Positions 23,411 to 30,693 of a stretch of 64,000 nucleotides of DNA are shown in pieces. Position numbers and translations under genes: made by a program. This DNA is from Paraliobacillus zengyii (lineage in GTDB: Bacteria; Bacillota; Bacilli; Bacillales; Amphibacillaceae), in assembly GCF_003268595.1 (NCBI RefSeq), contig NZ_CP029797.1, forward strand, positions 3,369,501 through 3,433,500, given 5' to 3'. A model generated the notes under the pieces. That model did no database searches. It was not told where the DNA came from and saw nothing but the letters and a program-made list of their open reading frames with translations. Positions within the stretch are counted from its first letter, which is position 1. The number at the start of each line of letters is the position of its first letter.

Positions 23411-25189
23411 TCATTTTACAACATCTATTAATTCAAACTTCGTCACGTCAACCAAGCCACGATTAGAAATACGCACTGCAGGGATAACTGGTAATGCAAT
23501 TAGGGAAAATGTCATAAATGGTGCGTGAATAGGGCATCCGAGCTTTTTCCACGCGTTCTGTAATTCTTTCACTTGTTCTACAACTAGTTCAGCAGGTTGA
23601 TCAGACATCAGACCAGCAATTGGCATCGACACTTCTGCTAAAATATGGCTATCTTTGACAACTACCATACCGCCACCTGAAGCAATAAGTTGGTTTGCCG
23701 CTATAACCATATCATCCTCATTTGCACCCATTACAAGCAAATTGTGACTGTCATGTGCAACAGTGGATGCAACCGCACCACTTTTCAGTTGAAAGCCTTG
23801 GGTGAAAGCAACAGAGATATCTCCAGACCGATGATGTCGATCAATACAAGCTAGTTTAATAACGTCTTGTGCAATATCTGCTTGGACTTCTCCTTCTATC
23901 ACTGGCAAAATCGCTTCCGTTAGCTCAGTACGCGCACTATTTTCAATCGCCTTTATCACATTAACCGTTGCATTACTTTCACTATCTTTTGCGCTTATAG
24001 CTAAGTCACTTTTTTTCAAAGGAGCTTTCACATGAATTGAATGTTTAATATGATCTGGATACGTAAAGGAAGGCAGTTCAAGCGTCAATCCCTGTTGTTT
24101 TACCACTATTTTTCCATCAATCAAAACCGTACTTGGGTTCATTTCTTCTAAATTATCAAGCAATAGGATATCGGCACACTTACCTGGAGTAATACTTCCA
24201 TAGTCGTCTTCCATTTTAAAATAACGTGCGACATTAAGTGTTGCCATTTTTATGGCATCGACAGGATCGACACCTTCTTCAATCGCACGTCGTACAACAT
24301 GATTTACGTGCCCTTGTTCGACAAGTGTCTGTGGATATACATCATCTGTTACCAATAAAATATAATCGGTATTCACATTATCTTCTGTTACAATTTTAAT
24401 CACTTCTTTAACATCATGCCACGCAGAGCCTTCACGAATCATCACATACATACCTAAACGTAATTTCTCCAATCCTTGTTCACGTGTAACCGTCTCATGA
24501 TCTGAAGTAACACCAGATGTAATATACGCCTGTAACATTTGATTCGTACCATCTGGGAAATGACCAGTTACCGTTTTACCGGCCTTTATCGTTGCATTGA
24601 TTTCACCTAACATTTTTGGATCTCCATAAACAACGCCTGGAAAATTCATTACTTCACCAAGTCCAACCACGTTATCCCATGTTAAACCTTGTTCAATATC
24701 TTCAACGGTCAATGTTGCACCTGCATCTTCTAAGCCTTCTGTTGCAGGGACACATGATGGGAAAGTAGTGAACACATTTAATGGTAGTTGTTGTCCTTCT
24801 TCATGCATTAAACGAACACCTTCTGCACCGAACACATTGGCAATTTCATGTGGATCCATAAAAATACTTGTTGTTCCTTTCGTTAATGCGATTTTCGCAA
24901 ACTGTGTGACAGACAACATCGTACTTTCCACATGCATATGTCCATCCATTAAACCAGGAGTGATATATTGACCAGTAGCATCAATAACTTTTGTATCAAC
25001 GCCAATTGTGTGATCCGCGTTACCAACATAAGCAATGCGCCCATTTGATACTGCTACATCTAACCCTCCAATTAATTCACCTGTTATAACGTTTACAACT
25101 GTACCATTTTGGATTACTGTATCTGCTTTTTCTTCTCCCAAAGCGACTTTCGCTAATAAATGATTGACTTGATATAACTTATTTTTCAT
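23411..25189 (-). CDS. adeC: Adenine deaminase
   Basis: A 592-residue metal-dependent amidohydrolase that converts adenine to hypoxanthine and ammonia. Recognised from the HMHVEST metal site near residue 82, the MDPHEIANVFG segment, TGHFPDG and the AdeC-specific C-terminal domain with GGGMVVVKDS. Length is close to B. subtilis AdeC (577). The ATG follows AAGGAGG. It is a single gene, preceded by a purine riboswitch (25330-25397) and a leader terminator (25237-25270), so it should be controlled by purine level. Confidence 0.95.
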   Translation of the reverse strand: MKNKLYQVNHLLAKVALGEEKADTVIQNGTVVNVITGELIGGLDVAVSNGRIAYVGNADHTIGVDTKVIDATGQYITPGLMDGHMHVESTMLSVTQFAKIALTKGTTSIFMDPHEIANVFGAEGVRLMHEEGQQLPLNVFTTFPSCVPATEGLEDAGATLTVEDIEQGLTWDNVVGLGEVMNFPGVVYGDPKMLGEINATIKAGKTVTGHFPDGTNQMLQAYITSGVTSDHETVTREQGLEKLRLGMYVMIREGSAWHDVKEVIKIVTEDNVNTDYILLVTDDVYPQTLVEQGHVNHVVRRAIEEGVDPVDAIKMATLNVARYFKMEDDYGSITPGKCADILLLDNLEEMNPSTVLIDGKIVVKQQGLTLELPSFTYPDHIKHSIHVKAPLKKSDLAISAKDSESNATVNVIKAIENSARTELTEAILPVIEGEVQADIAQDVIKLACIDRHHRSGDISVAFTQGFQLKSGAVASTVAHDSHNLLVMGANEDDMVIAANQLIASGGGMVVVKDSHILAEVSMPIAGLMSDQPAELVVEQVKELQNAWKKLGCPIHAPFMTFSLIALPVIPAVRISNRGLVDVTKFELIDVVK

Positions 25190-25236
25190 ACTGAAATGCC
25201 TCCTTTAATTTTATTACAGTATAAAAGTATACAAAA

Positions 25237-25270
25237 ATAGCCTAAGGTAAACTTATATAACCTAGGCTAT
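25237..25270 (-). terminator. Riboswitch-controlled terminator in adeC leader
   Basis: A stem of 11 pairs with one bulged base (25237-25248 with 25260-25270), followed on the minus strand by TTTTTG. It lies about 60 bases after the purine aptamer and 47 bases before the adeC ATG, the position of an expression platform. Confidence 0.75.
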
Positions 25271-25329
25271 GGCATGCAGGAGCGATGATGTGATAAGCAA
25301 TAGTTGTTTTCAATCAATCGATATTCCTC

Positions 25330-25397
25330 ACATGTAGTCCAATGATTTAAGGTCAGTTGGTAGAAACGCTTAGGCCAATTCCTAAGCTTATACATGT
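25330..25397 (-). ncRNA. Purine riboswitch (guanine class)
   Basis: On the minus strand the aptamer core is complete: P1 (ACATGTA with TACATGT), then TATAA, P2 GCTTAG/CTAAGC closing loop GAATTGG, the invariant GTTTCTACC junction, P3 CCAA-C-TGA with TCA-TTGG closing loop CCTTAAA, and the GACTA 3' junction. The specificity base matches C74 of the xpt riboswitch (GACTA) and not the U74 of adenine switches (GATTA), so guanine or hypoxanthine is the expected ligand. It precedes adeC, with a terminator downstream. Confidence 0.93.
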
Positions 25398-25429
25398 ATA
25401 TTTTATCTTAGTAGATATTTGTAGTTGAG

Positions 25430-25650
25430 AGAAACTTTGCGGTAAGAGGCATAAAGTTCTTACACGCTTCTCAAATGAAATTGACTCCCTTTCCGTAGGC
25501 ACGGCTTCAGCTAATTCGGTAAAGAAAACCACTTTACCGAATGGATCTTCAGCCCGTGGGATTGCGATTACTCATCCCACCCTAAAACATTCGCTGTTCC
25601 TACAGGAGTGTCGCCAATTTCATTTGATACGCTGGAAAGAGGTTAAAATT
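25430..25650 (-). repeat. Degenerate intergenic repeat, copy B
   Basis: Contains the blocks GCGACACTCCTGT, GGAACAGCGAATGT, CCGTGCCT-CGGAAAGGGAG and TTGAGAAGCG on the minus strand, shared with copies A (14664-14800) and C (29445-29630). Elements of this form are scattered between genes in many Bacillaceae genomes; function unknown. An AACTTT-type hairpin (TTCGGTAAAG / CTTTACCGAA) is embedded at about 25519-25545. Confidence 0.65.
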
Positions 25651-25736
25651 AATCTATTAGCTACTGGTCAGAAGGCTTTATTACTCTTATGACAACAGGT
25701 GCTCACATTATGCTGGGCTGATTGATTGTAGCGTAA

Positions 25737-25854
25737 GGCAGTCGATCCTCGAAAATATAGTTCGATTTTCTTCGTGCGGTGCTTGTTCAGGAAGTAAATT
25801 CAAAGTCCTGCGGGAAAAGCAAGATCTGAAGATCCACTTCAGAAAGCGACTGCC
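25737..25854. repeat. Repeat element bounded by GGCAGTCG inverted ends
   Basis: A 118-base unit with terminal inverted repeats GGCAGTCG (25737-25744) and CGACTGCC (25847-25854), and an internal hairpin GAAAAT/ATTTTC. It includes a TCCTGCGGGAAAAGC block of a kind common in Bacillaceae intergenic repeats. No ORF is present. Confidence 0.6.
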
Positions 25855-26011
25855 TGTAGCGGAAGTCAACATGACAGTTAACACAGAGTCTATGAATATT
25901 CAGTAATAAACAACAACCTTTTAGAAAGCAGCCTTCAAAAACAATAATCGTATTAAATTATATTTATTCTTTTTATCACAACAAGCAACTTTAGTCAATT
26001 AGATAAGCTGA

Positions 26012-26875
26012 TCAATTCGTGAAAAATCGGTCCATCAGATAATGATAGACTCCATCTTCATCACAAGTATGTTCGGTGACCTCATCAACTATTTCTTTAA
26101 TATCAGCTGCTGCATTTTTCATTGCTACTTTCTGCCCTGCTAACGCAAACATTGGTAAATCATTGTGACTATCACCCATAACTAAAATTTCCTTTGCAGT
26201 AATATCTAGATGATCTAGTATGAGTTGAATACTCGTTCCTTTGTTAACATTCGCAACCATAATTTCTACATTATGTTCTGAAGAAGAGGAAGTAGTAAAA
26301 TCAGTTTTTTCTTTTAGTTTATCTAATACGTCTATCCACTTGTTAATATGCACCTTACTTTTACTAAAACAATAAAATTTGGAGAAAGCTTGTTCATCGA
26401 TAGAATCAACCCATTTAATCTGACCATCCATTGACTCTTTTCTTGATAGCCACTCGTTAATACCAACACTTTCTGGTTGAGGATCTTCCATTTCTTTATC
26501 CAAAATCGATTTGTCCTCTTTTAATACCAACCGCTCTCCAACTGCAGGAAATAATTCATAATACACATGATTCTCGCGTGCTTTTTCAATTATTTCTGTT
26601 ACTAATTCAAAAGATAACGTATGCTCTTTAATTTTCTCATCACCTAAGTATACTGTCATCCCATTTGAGCTAATGATTCCATCAACTGTAAATCCTTCTG
26701 GAACGATCGGGAAGATTTCTTCACGTGAACGACCTGTTGCAATAAAAACCGGAATTCCTTTTGCTCGTAATTTATCAATGACTACTTTTGTATTTTGACT
26801 AACTTTATTATGATGGTCTAATATAGTTCCATCCATGTCTAAGAAAATTGCTTTTGGCTCGGCATGTTTGTTCAT
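26012..26875 (-). CDS. Cof-type HAD-IIB phosphatase
   Basis: A 287-residue cytoplasmic haloacid-dehalogenase phosphatase. Motif I FLDMDGTILDH (nucleophile and acid Asp), motif II ATGRS and motif IV MGDSHNDLPMF are intact, with a C2B cap between. Family members hydrolyse sugar phosphates, FMN or pyridoxal phosphate; the substrate cannot be told. Stand-alone gene with AGGGGG before its ATG. Confidence 0.9.
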   Translation of the reverse strand: MNKHAEPKAIFLDMDGTILDHHNKVSQNTKVVIDKLRAKGIPVFIATGRSREEIFPIVPEGFTVDGIISSNGMTVYLGDEKIKEHTLSFELVTEIIEKARENHVYYELFPAVGERLVLKEDKSILDKEMEDPQPESVGINEWLSRKESMDGQIKWVDSIDEQAFSKFYCFSKSKVHINKWIDVLDKLKEKTDFTTSSSSEHNVEIMVANVNKGTSIQLILDHLDITAKEILVMGDSHNDLPMFALAGQKVAMKNAAADIKEIVDEVTEHTCDEDGVYHYLMDRFFTN

Positions 26876-26951
26876 TTATTTTCCCCCTGAAATTTGTTTC
26901 GTATAATTTCTCTTAGGCTAGTATAGCATTTTGACCTTAATCTCTCCTAAT

Positions 26952-26993
26952 TAAAAAGGAAAAGGATAACGTTTTTAATCGTCATCCCTTTCC
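26952..26993 (-). terminator. Terminator of dioxygenase gene
   Basis: A 14-base stem with minor mismatches (26958-26971 with 26980-26993), followed on the minus strand by TTTTTAATT. Confidence 0.85.
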
Positions 26994-27001
26994 TTCTTTA
27001 A

Positions 27002-27973
27002 CTAATTAATTGTATCTAAAGGTTTTAAACGCGCTTCAATTGACTCTCTTTTTTCTTCCAAGAATGGTGGCAATGCAACACGCTCACCTAAATGCTCTAT
27101 GTCCTCATCTGTTTCAAAGCCTGGTCCATCTGTGGCTAATTCATAAAGAATACCATTTGGTTCTCTAAAATAGAGCGATTGGAAATAATAGCGATCTACC
27201 AATCCAGAATTCGGCATACGTGCTTCCTGAATAACTTTGTGCCAGGCGGCAAGTTCTTTCTCGTCCTCAACACGAAAGGCAACATGATGCACACTACCTC
27301 GACCAGGTCTTTCACGTGATAAATCAGTGCGCGTCTCAATATGGACTTCTGCACCTGTTCCACCTTCACCTGTTTCATAGACCTCTATATCAGGTTGACC
27401 GTCGACATAGGCTTGATAACTCCCTTTATATCGAAAGTTCAGTATTTCAGTTAACACACGTGTAGTAGGCCCTAGCTCAGGTACAGTTAATTTAACTGGC
27501 CCCAAACCAGTAATTCCAAATTCTTTTGGTACGGGACTTTTATCCCAAGGGACGCCAGGTGCGACTCCTTTATTACCTTCATCAGAAACCAAGACTAACC
27601 TTTGTCCTTCATGGTCTTGGAAAAATAATACTTTACGTCCAAATTGCTCAACAATCGGCTGAAATGCCACGGCTTTTTCTTTGAAACGCTCTTCCCAATA
27701 AACTAACGCTCTATCAGTAGGAACGCGTAAGGACGTTAGCGAAATACTATTATTACCCTCATACGTGTGCCCAGCACGTATAATTTCAAAAAAAGTTAAG
27801 TCTGTTCCTGGGTGTCCAACCTCATCTGCATAAAACAAATGATACATACTTGTGTCATCTTGATTAACAGACTTTTTAACAAGTCTCATTCCTAGTACAT
27901 TGGTATAAAAATCATAATTTCTTTTAGCAATTGCTGTAATTGCGGAAACATGGTGAATCCCTTTTAATTCCAT
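27002..27973 (-). CDS. Ring-cleaving dioxygenase, VOC family (MhqO/MhqE-like)
   Basis: A 323-residue protein with two vicinal-oxygen-chelate modules. Metal ligands are visible: the His pair in GIHHVSAI at the start, SVHHVAFR in the second module and the Glu in NGILYELAT. Related Bacillus enzymes (MhqA/MhqE/MhqO) are induced by hydroquinone and catechol and protect against quinone stress. Single gene with AAGGAG before its ATG; no MarR regulator is adjacent. Confidence 0.87.
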   Translation of the reverse strand: MELKGIHHVSAITAIAKRNYDFYTNVLGMRLVKKSVNQDDTSMYHLFYADEVGHPGTDLTFFEIIRAGHTYEGNNSISLTSLRVPTDRALVYWEERFKEKAVAFQPIVEQFGRKVLFFQDHEGQRLVLVSDEGNKGVAPGVPWDKSPVPKEFGITGLGPVKLTVPELGPTTRVLTEILNFRYKGSYQAYVDGQPDIEVYETGEGGTGAEVHIETRTDLSRERPGRGSVHHVAFRVEDEKELAAWHKVIQEARMPNSGLVDRYYFQSLYFREPNGILYELATDGPGFETDEDIEHLGERVALPPFLEEKRESIEARLKPLDTIN

Positions 27974-28152
27974 CTATTTCACTCCTTAACATCATCTTTC
28001 TAAAATTATCGATAGGTTACTATTTGAATATATTACGATTATATACACTATTTATCTCGAATTCAAGATAAACGATTTTAATTATTTTTACTTATTTACC
28101 TTTATAATACATTTCACTTATGCTATTCTTTAACTAATAACTTCATAATTCA

Positions 28153-28249
28153 CTACTAGGGGTGCCTATCTGGATAGGCTGAGAGAAAAGTAATCAAGCT
28201 TTTTAACCCTTTTGGACCTGATCTAGTTCGTACTAGCGGAGGGAAGTAG
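28153..28249 (+). ncRNA. TPP riboswitch (THI element)
   Basis: Conserved parts in order: P1 CTACT/AGTAG, GGGGTGCC, GGCTGAGAGA, ACCCTTTTGGACCTGATCTAG, and CTAGCGGAGGGAAGT. This is the thiamine pyrophosphate aptamer. It stands 98 bases before thiW. Confidence 0.96.
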
Positions 28250-28290
28250 CCGAATCGATTACATTCGATGATACTGTCAGGTCCTTTTTT
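28214..28290 (+). terminator. Possible thiW leader terminator using aptamer bases
   Basis: TCAGGTCC (28277-28284) is followed by TTTTTT and is perfectly complementary to GGACCTGA (28214-28221), which is part of the TPP aptamer core. The helix and the aptamer are mutually exclusive. No separate left arm is evident. Confidence 0.5.
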
Positions 28291-28346
28291 GAGGAGCTGG
28301 CTTTTTGTTTTGCAATATATATTTTTTTTAAAAGGAGGAAAACAGT

Positions 28347-28844
28347 ATGAATAGAACAAAATTATTAACCACGATGGCACTGTTTGTAGCAATTGGAACC
28401 TTGGGGGCACAACTATTTGGCTTCCCTACTGGAATTGCCAAAGCTTATCCCGTGCAACATGCCGTCAATGTTATGGCAGCAGTCACACTAGGACCCATTC
28501 CGGCTGTCATTATTGCTTTTGTGATTGGTTTAATACGAAATTTATTAGGTTTAGATACGTTATTAGCCTTTCCAGGTGGAATGATTGGAGCGTTATTGGC
28601 TGGTTATTTCTATCATTGGACTAACAAAAAAGTGTTTGCAGCTACTGGTGAAATGATTGGTACTGGCATAATTGGATCATTACTATCTGTTCCTATTGCT
28701 AACATTTTATTAGGACAATCTGCGGGAGCATTAGCATTTGTACCAGGTTTTATCGTTAGTAGTTGTACAGGAGCAATACTTGGGGTATTTGTTTTATCCA
28801 GATTAAAAGGACACACACTCGTACCAAATAATGTGCAATCTTAG
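28347..28844 (+). CDS. thiW: ThiW, thiazole-precursor ECF transporter S component
   Basis: A 165-residue membrane protein with five to six hydrophobic segments, matching ThiW, the substrate-binding subunit of an energy-coupling-factor transporter for the thiazole precursor of thiamine. The conserved FPTGIAKAYPVQHAVNV segment near residues 24-40 is typical. It would use the shared EcfAT module encoded elsewhere. AAAAGGAGG precedes the ATG. Controlled by the TPP riboswitch upstream; no other thiamine genes are nearby. Confidence 0.93.
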   Translation: MNRTKLLTTMALFVAIGTLGAQLFGFPTGIAKAYPVQHAVNVMAAVTLGPIPAVIIAFVIGLIRNLLGLDTLLAFPGGMIGALLAGYFYHWTNKKVFAATGEMIGTGIIGSLLSVPIANILLGQSAGALAFVPGFIVSSCTGAILGVFVLSRLKGHTLVPNNVQS

Positions 28845-28856
28845 TTTTCACTAAAT

Positions 28857-28899
28857 AGTGTTAAAGGGTTTCCTTAGCCAGCAGAAACCCTTTAACACT
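28857..28899. terminator. Bidirectional terminator, thiW/Nudix
   Basis: A perfect 16-bp stem (28857-28872 with 28884-28899) between convergent genes; it includes the last bases of the Nudix gene. Confidence 0.8.
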
Positions 28900-29368
28900 A
28901 ATCTCTAACTATTGGTTTGGTTGCAGTTGATTGTAAATCACGAATTACCTTCATTTGACTTAGAAACATATTCTCAGGTAAATTATCTAATGAGAAAAAT
29001 GCCGTGTCTAATGTTTCTTCGTTTTGTTTGATCAATTCTCCTGTGAAGTCTTCGCAAGTAAACCAATGCTGTACAAGCGAAACTTGGTCACCATTAGCTA
29101 ATGTTTTTTGATTACCTTCTCCAGAGTAAACAGAAAATAACTCAAGTGCCCCTATCTTTAAACCCGTCTCTTCAAAAACCTCTCTTCTTGCAGTTTCCTT
29201 TACTGATTCACCTAATTCCATATAACCACCAGGGAACCCCCATGTTTGATTATCAGCACGTAAATGGAGCAAAACACGCTTTTGATCATCAAAGATAATT
29301 GCACCACAAACCACCATAATAATTGGCTGATTTCCTACCATTGATCGAACATAACTAATATAATCCAT
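28898..29368 (-). CDS. Nudix hydrolase
   Basis: A 156-residue hydrolase of nucleoside diphosphate derivatives. The Nudix box is complete: GGYMELGESVKETARREVFEETG, residues about 54-76. I chose the ATG at 29368 (MDYISYVR), preceded by AAAGGAG; an in-frame upstream ATG at 29413 has no ribosome site. Substrate not predictable; ADP-ribose or oxidised nucleotides are usual. Stand-alone. Confidence 0.88.
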   Translation of the reverse strand: MDYISYVRSMVGNQPIIMVVCGAIIFDDQKRVLLHLRADNQTWGFPGGYMELGESVKETARREVFEETGLKIGALELFSVYSGEGNQKTLANGDQVSLVQHWFTCEDFTGELIKQNEETLDTAFFSLDNLPENMFLSQMKVIRDLQSTATKPIVRD

Positions 29369-29444
29369 CGTAACCACTCCTTTCGAACATTTCTTTGATT
29401 TAACTTTCAACAAAAAACAACGATAAACTTTGACGTATCAGAAT

Positions 29445-29630
29445 TTACTGACCCGCTTCTCAAGCGAAACGTGCTCCCTTTCCACAGGCACGGATAGCGA
29501 AGTGTATTTCCAGAGCGATATGTCACGTCGCATTTTCCTTCAAATTCATCAGATGAAACAATGATGCTTACGAAAGAGGCACAACGTCGACTACAACTTT
29601 GGATTTCGAGACTTCTCAAGTTTACTATGA
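29445..29630 (-). repeat. Degenerate intergenic repeat, copy C
   Basis: On the minus strand it ends in CCGTGCCTGTGGAAAGGGAG followed by CTTGAGAAGCG, matching copy B at the same order and spacing. The other half (GCGACGTGACATATCGC, TGGAAATACACTTCGC) differs, so it appears to be a variant or composite copy. Confidence 0.6.
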
Positions 29631-29675
29631 CTTAAATGCCTGTTTCACTCTATGAAAATTGTGTTTAAAAGATAC

Positions 29676-29702
29676 AAAAAAATGGCGCTTTGTAGAGCGC
29701 CA
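29676..29702 (-). terminator. Terminator of second aldo/keto reductase gene
   Basis: Stem AGTGGCGCT/AGCGCCATT with a short loop, T-tracts on both sides; strong on the minus strand. Confidence 0.85.
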
Positions 29703-29708
29703 CTTTTT

Positions 29709-30548
29709 TTATACTTTGTTAAACGTATCTGGATCTGGTCCCACACGTTCATCTTTATTCAAACCGTTAATAGTATTCATATCAGCTTGTGATAATTCAA
29801 AATCAAACACATCTGCATTTGCAACAATTCGGTGTTCTTTTACTGATTTCGGAATTGTAATTACTTCACTTTGAAGATCCCAACGAATAATGACTTGTGC
29901 AGTTGTCTTTTCATACTTATCAGCGATCTTCTTAAGTGTAGGGTCATCTAATAGTTCTCCTTGTTTTAATGGAGACCATGCTTCAATTTGAATACTGTGC
30001 TTCTTGCAATAATCACGTAATGATTTCTGATCTAAATGAGGGTGAAATTCTACTTGATTAACCATTGGCACTACTTCAGCATCTTTAATTAACTCATCTA
30101 AATGATGTTCTTTAAAGTTACTAACACCGATAGCCCGAATTTTACCTTGTTTATATAATTTCTCCATTGCTCTCCATGAATCCTTGAACTTACCTTCTGC
30201 AGGGACTGGCCAATGGATTAAATATAAATCTAAATAATCCAATCCTAGTTTCTGTAAACTTGATTCAAAAGCATTTAATGTAGATTCATAACCTTGATCA
30301 CCATTCCACAACTTTGAAGTAATAAATAATTCTTCACGAGGTACGCCTGATTTTGCTAGCGCCTTCCCCACTCCTTCTTCATTTTTATATGCAGCAGCAG
30401 TGTCAATACTTTTATACCCGTGTTCTAAGGCAGATGTAACAGAATGAATTACCTCATCACCATCTTCTACTTGAAATACGCCCAATCCTAGCCATGGCAT
30501 TTTCACACCATTATGTAGAGTTGTTGTTGCTTGTAAATTTTTAAGCAT
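29709..30548 (-). CDS. Aldo/keto reductase (YtbE/YvgN-like, AKR5 type)
   Basis: A 279-residue reductase of methylglyoxal and similar aldehydes in related Bacillus proteins. Tetrad residues are visible in SIDTAAAYKNE (Asp, Tyr), FITSKLWN (Lys) and YLIHWPV (His); the NADPH site ends ITIPKSVKEHRI. Start at ATG 30548 after AAGGAGG; an ATG at 30584 lacks a ribosome site. Stand-alone gene. Confidence 0.9.
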   Translation of the reverse strand: MLKNLQATTTLHNGVKMPWLGLGVFQVEDGDEVIHSVTSALEHGYKSIDTAAAYKNEEGVGKALAKSGVPREELFITSKLWNGDQGYESTLNAFESSLQKLGLDYLDLYLIHWPVPAEGKFKDSWRAMEKLYKQGKIRAIGVSNFKEHHLDELIKDAEVVPMVNQVEFHPHLDQKSLRDYCKKHSIQIEAWSPLKQGELLDDPTLKKIADKYEKTTAQVIIRWDLQSEVITIPKSVKEHRIVANADVFDFELSQADMNTINGLNKDERVGPDPDTFNKV

Positions 30549-30661
30549 ACTGTATTCCTCCTTATAACTATCTATCTTATGCATTATCTCACAATTTTGT
30601 AGTAATGTGAAAAAATTTGATCATATAACTACGCTTTCATTAGCGTCCTATTAAGAAAAGG

Positions 30662-30687
30662 GGCATCCCTATATCAAACGGAATGCC
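30662..30687 (-). terminator. Terminator of helD
   Basis: Stem GGCATTCC/GGGATGCC (one G-U) with a 10-base loop, followed on the minus strand by CCTTTTCTT. Confidence 0.75.
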
Positions 30688-30693
30688 TTTTTT

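Larger units (their letters stand above)
25190..26011. other. Gap with adeC leader and repeat remnants
   Basis: An 822-base gap. From the adeC side it contains a leader terminator, the purine riboswitch, then two repeat remnants (about 25430-25650 and 25737-25854). The last 150 bases before the HAD gene show nothing I recognise. Confidence 0.8.
27974..28346. other. Intergenic region with thiW leader
   Basis: A 373-base divergent gap holding promoters for both sides and the TPP riboswitch of thiW. No reading frame with coding character is seen. Confidence 0.7.
29369..29708. other. Gap holding repeat copy C
   Basis: A 340-base gap between two minus-strand genes. It contains the repeat at 29445-29630 and the terminator of the downstream-oriented aldo/keto reductase. 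A 70-codon minus-strand frame across the repeat (29407-29619) is not credible as a gene. Confidence 0.7.

Noticed and set aside
25330..25397. Adenine-type riboswitch, as the adeC gene would suggest
   Set aside because: The base before the last TA of the 3' junction is C (GACTA), not U (GATTA), so guanine class is called.
28156..28410. An 84-codon minus-strand frame
   Set aside because: It lies antisense across the TPP riboswitch and the thiW start; the RNA element explains the sequence.
29407..29619. A 70-codon minus-strand reading frame over repeat copy C
   Set aside because: It coincides with a repeat family, has no ribosome site and a Cys/Ser-rich unnatural composition. Read as repeat sequence, not a gene.
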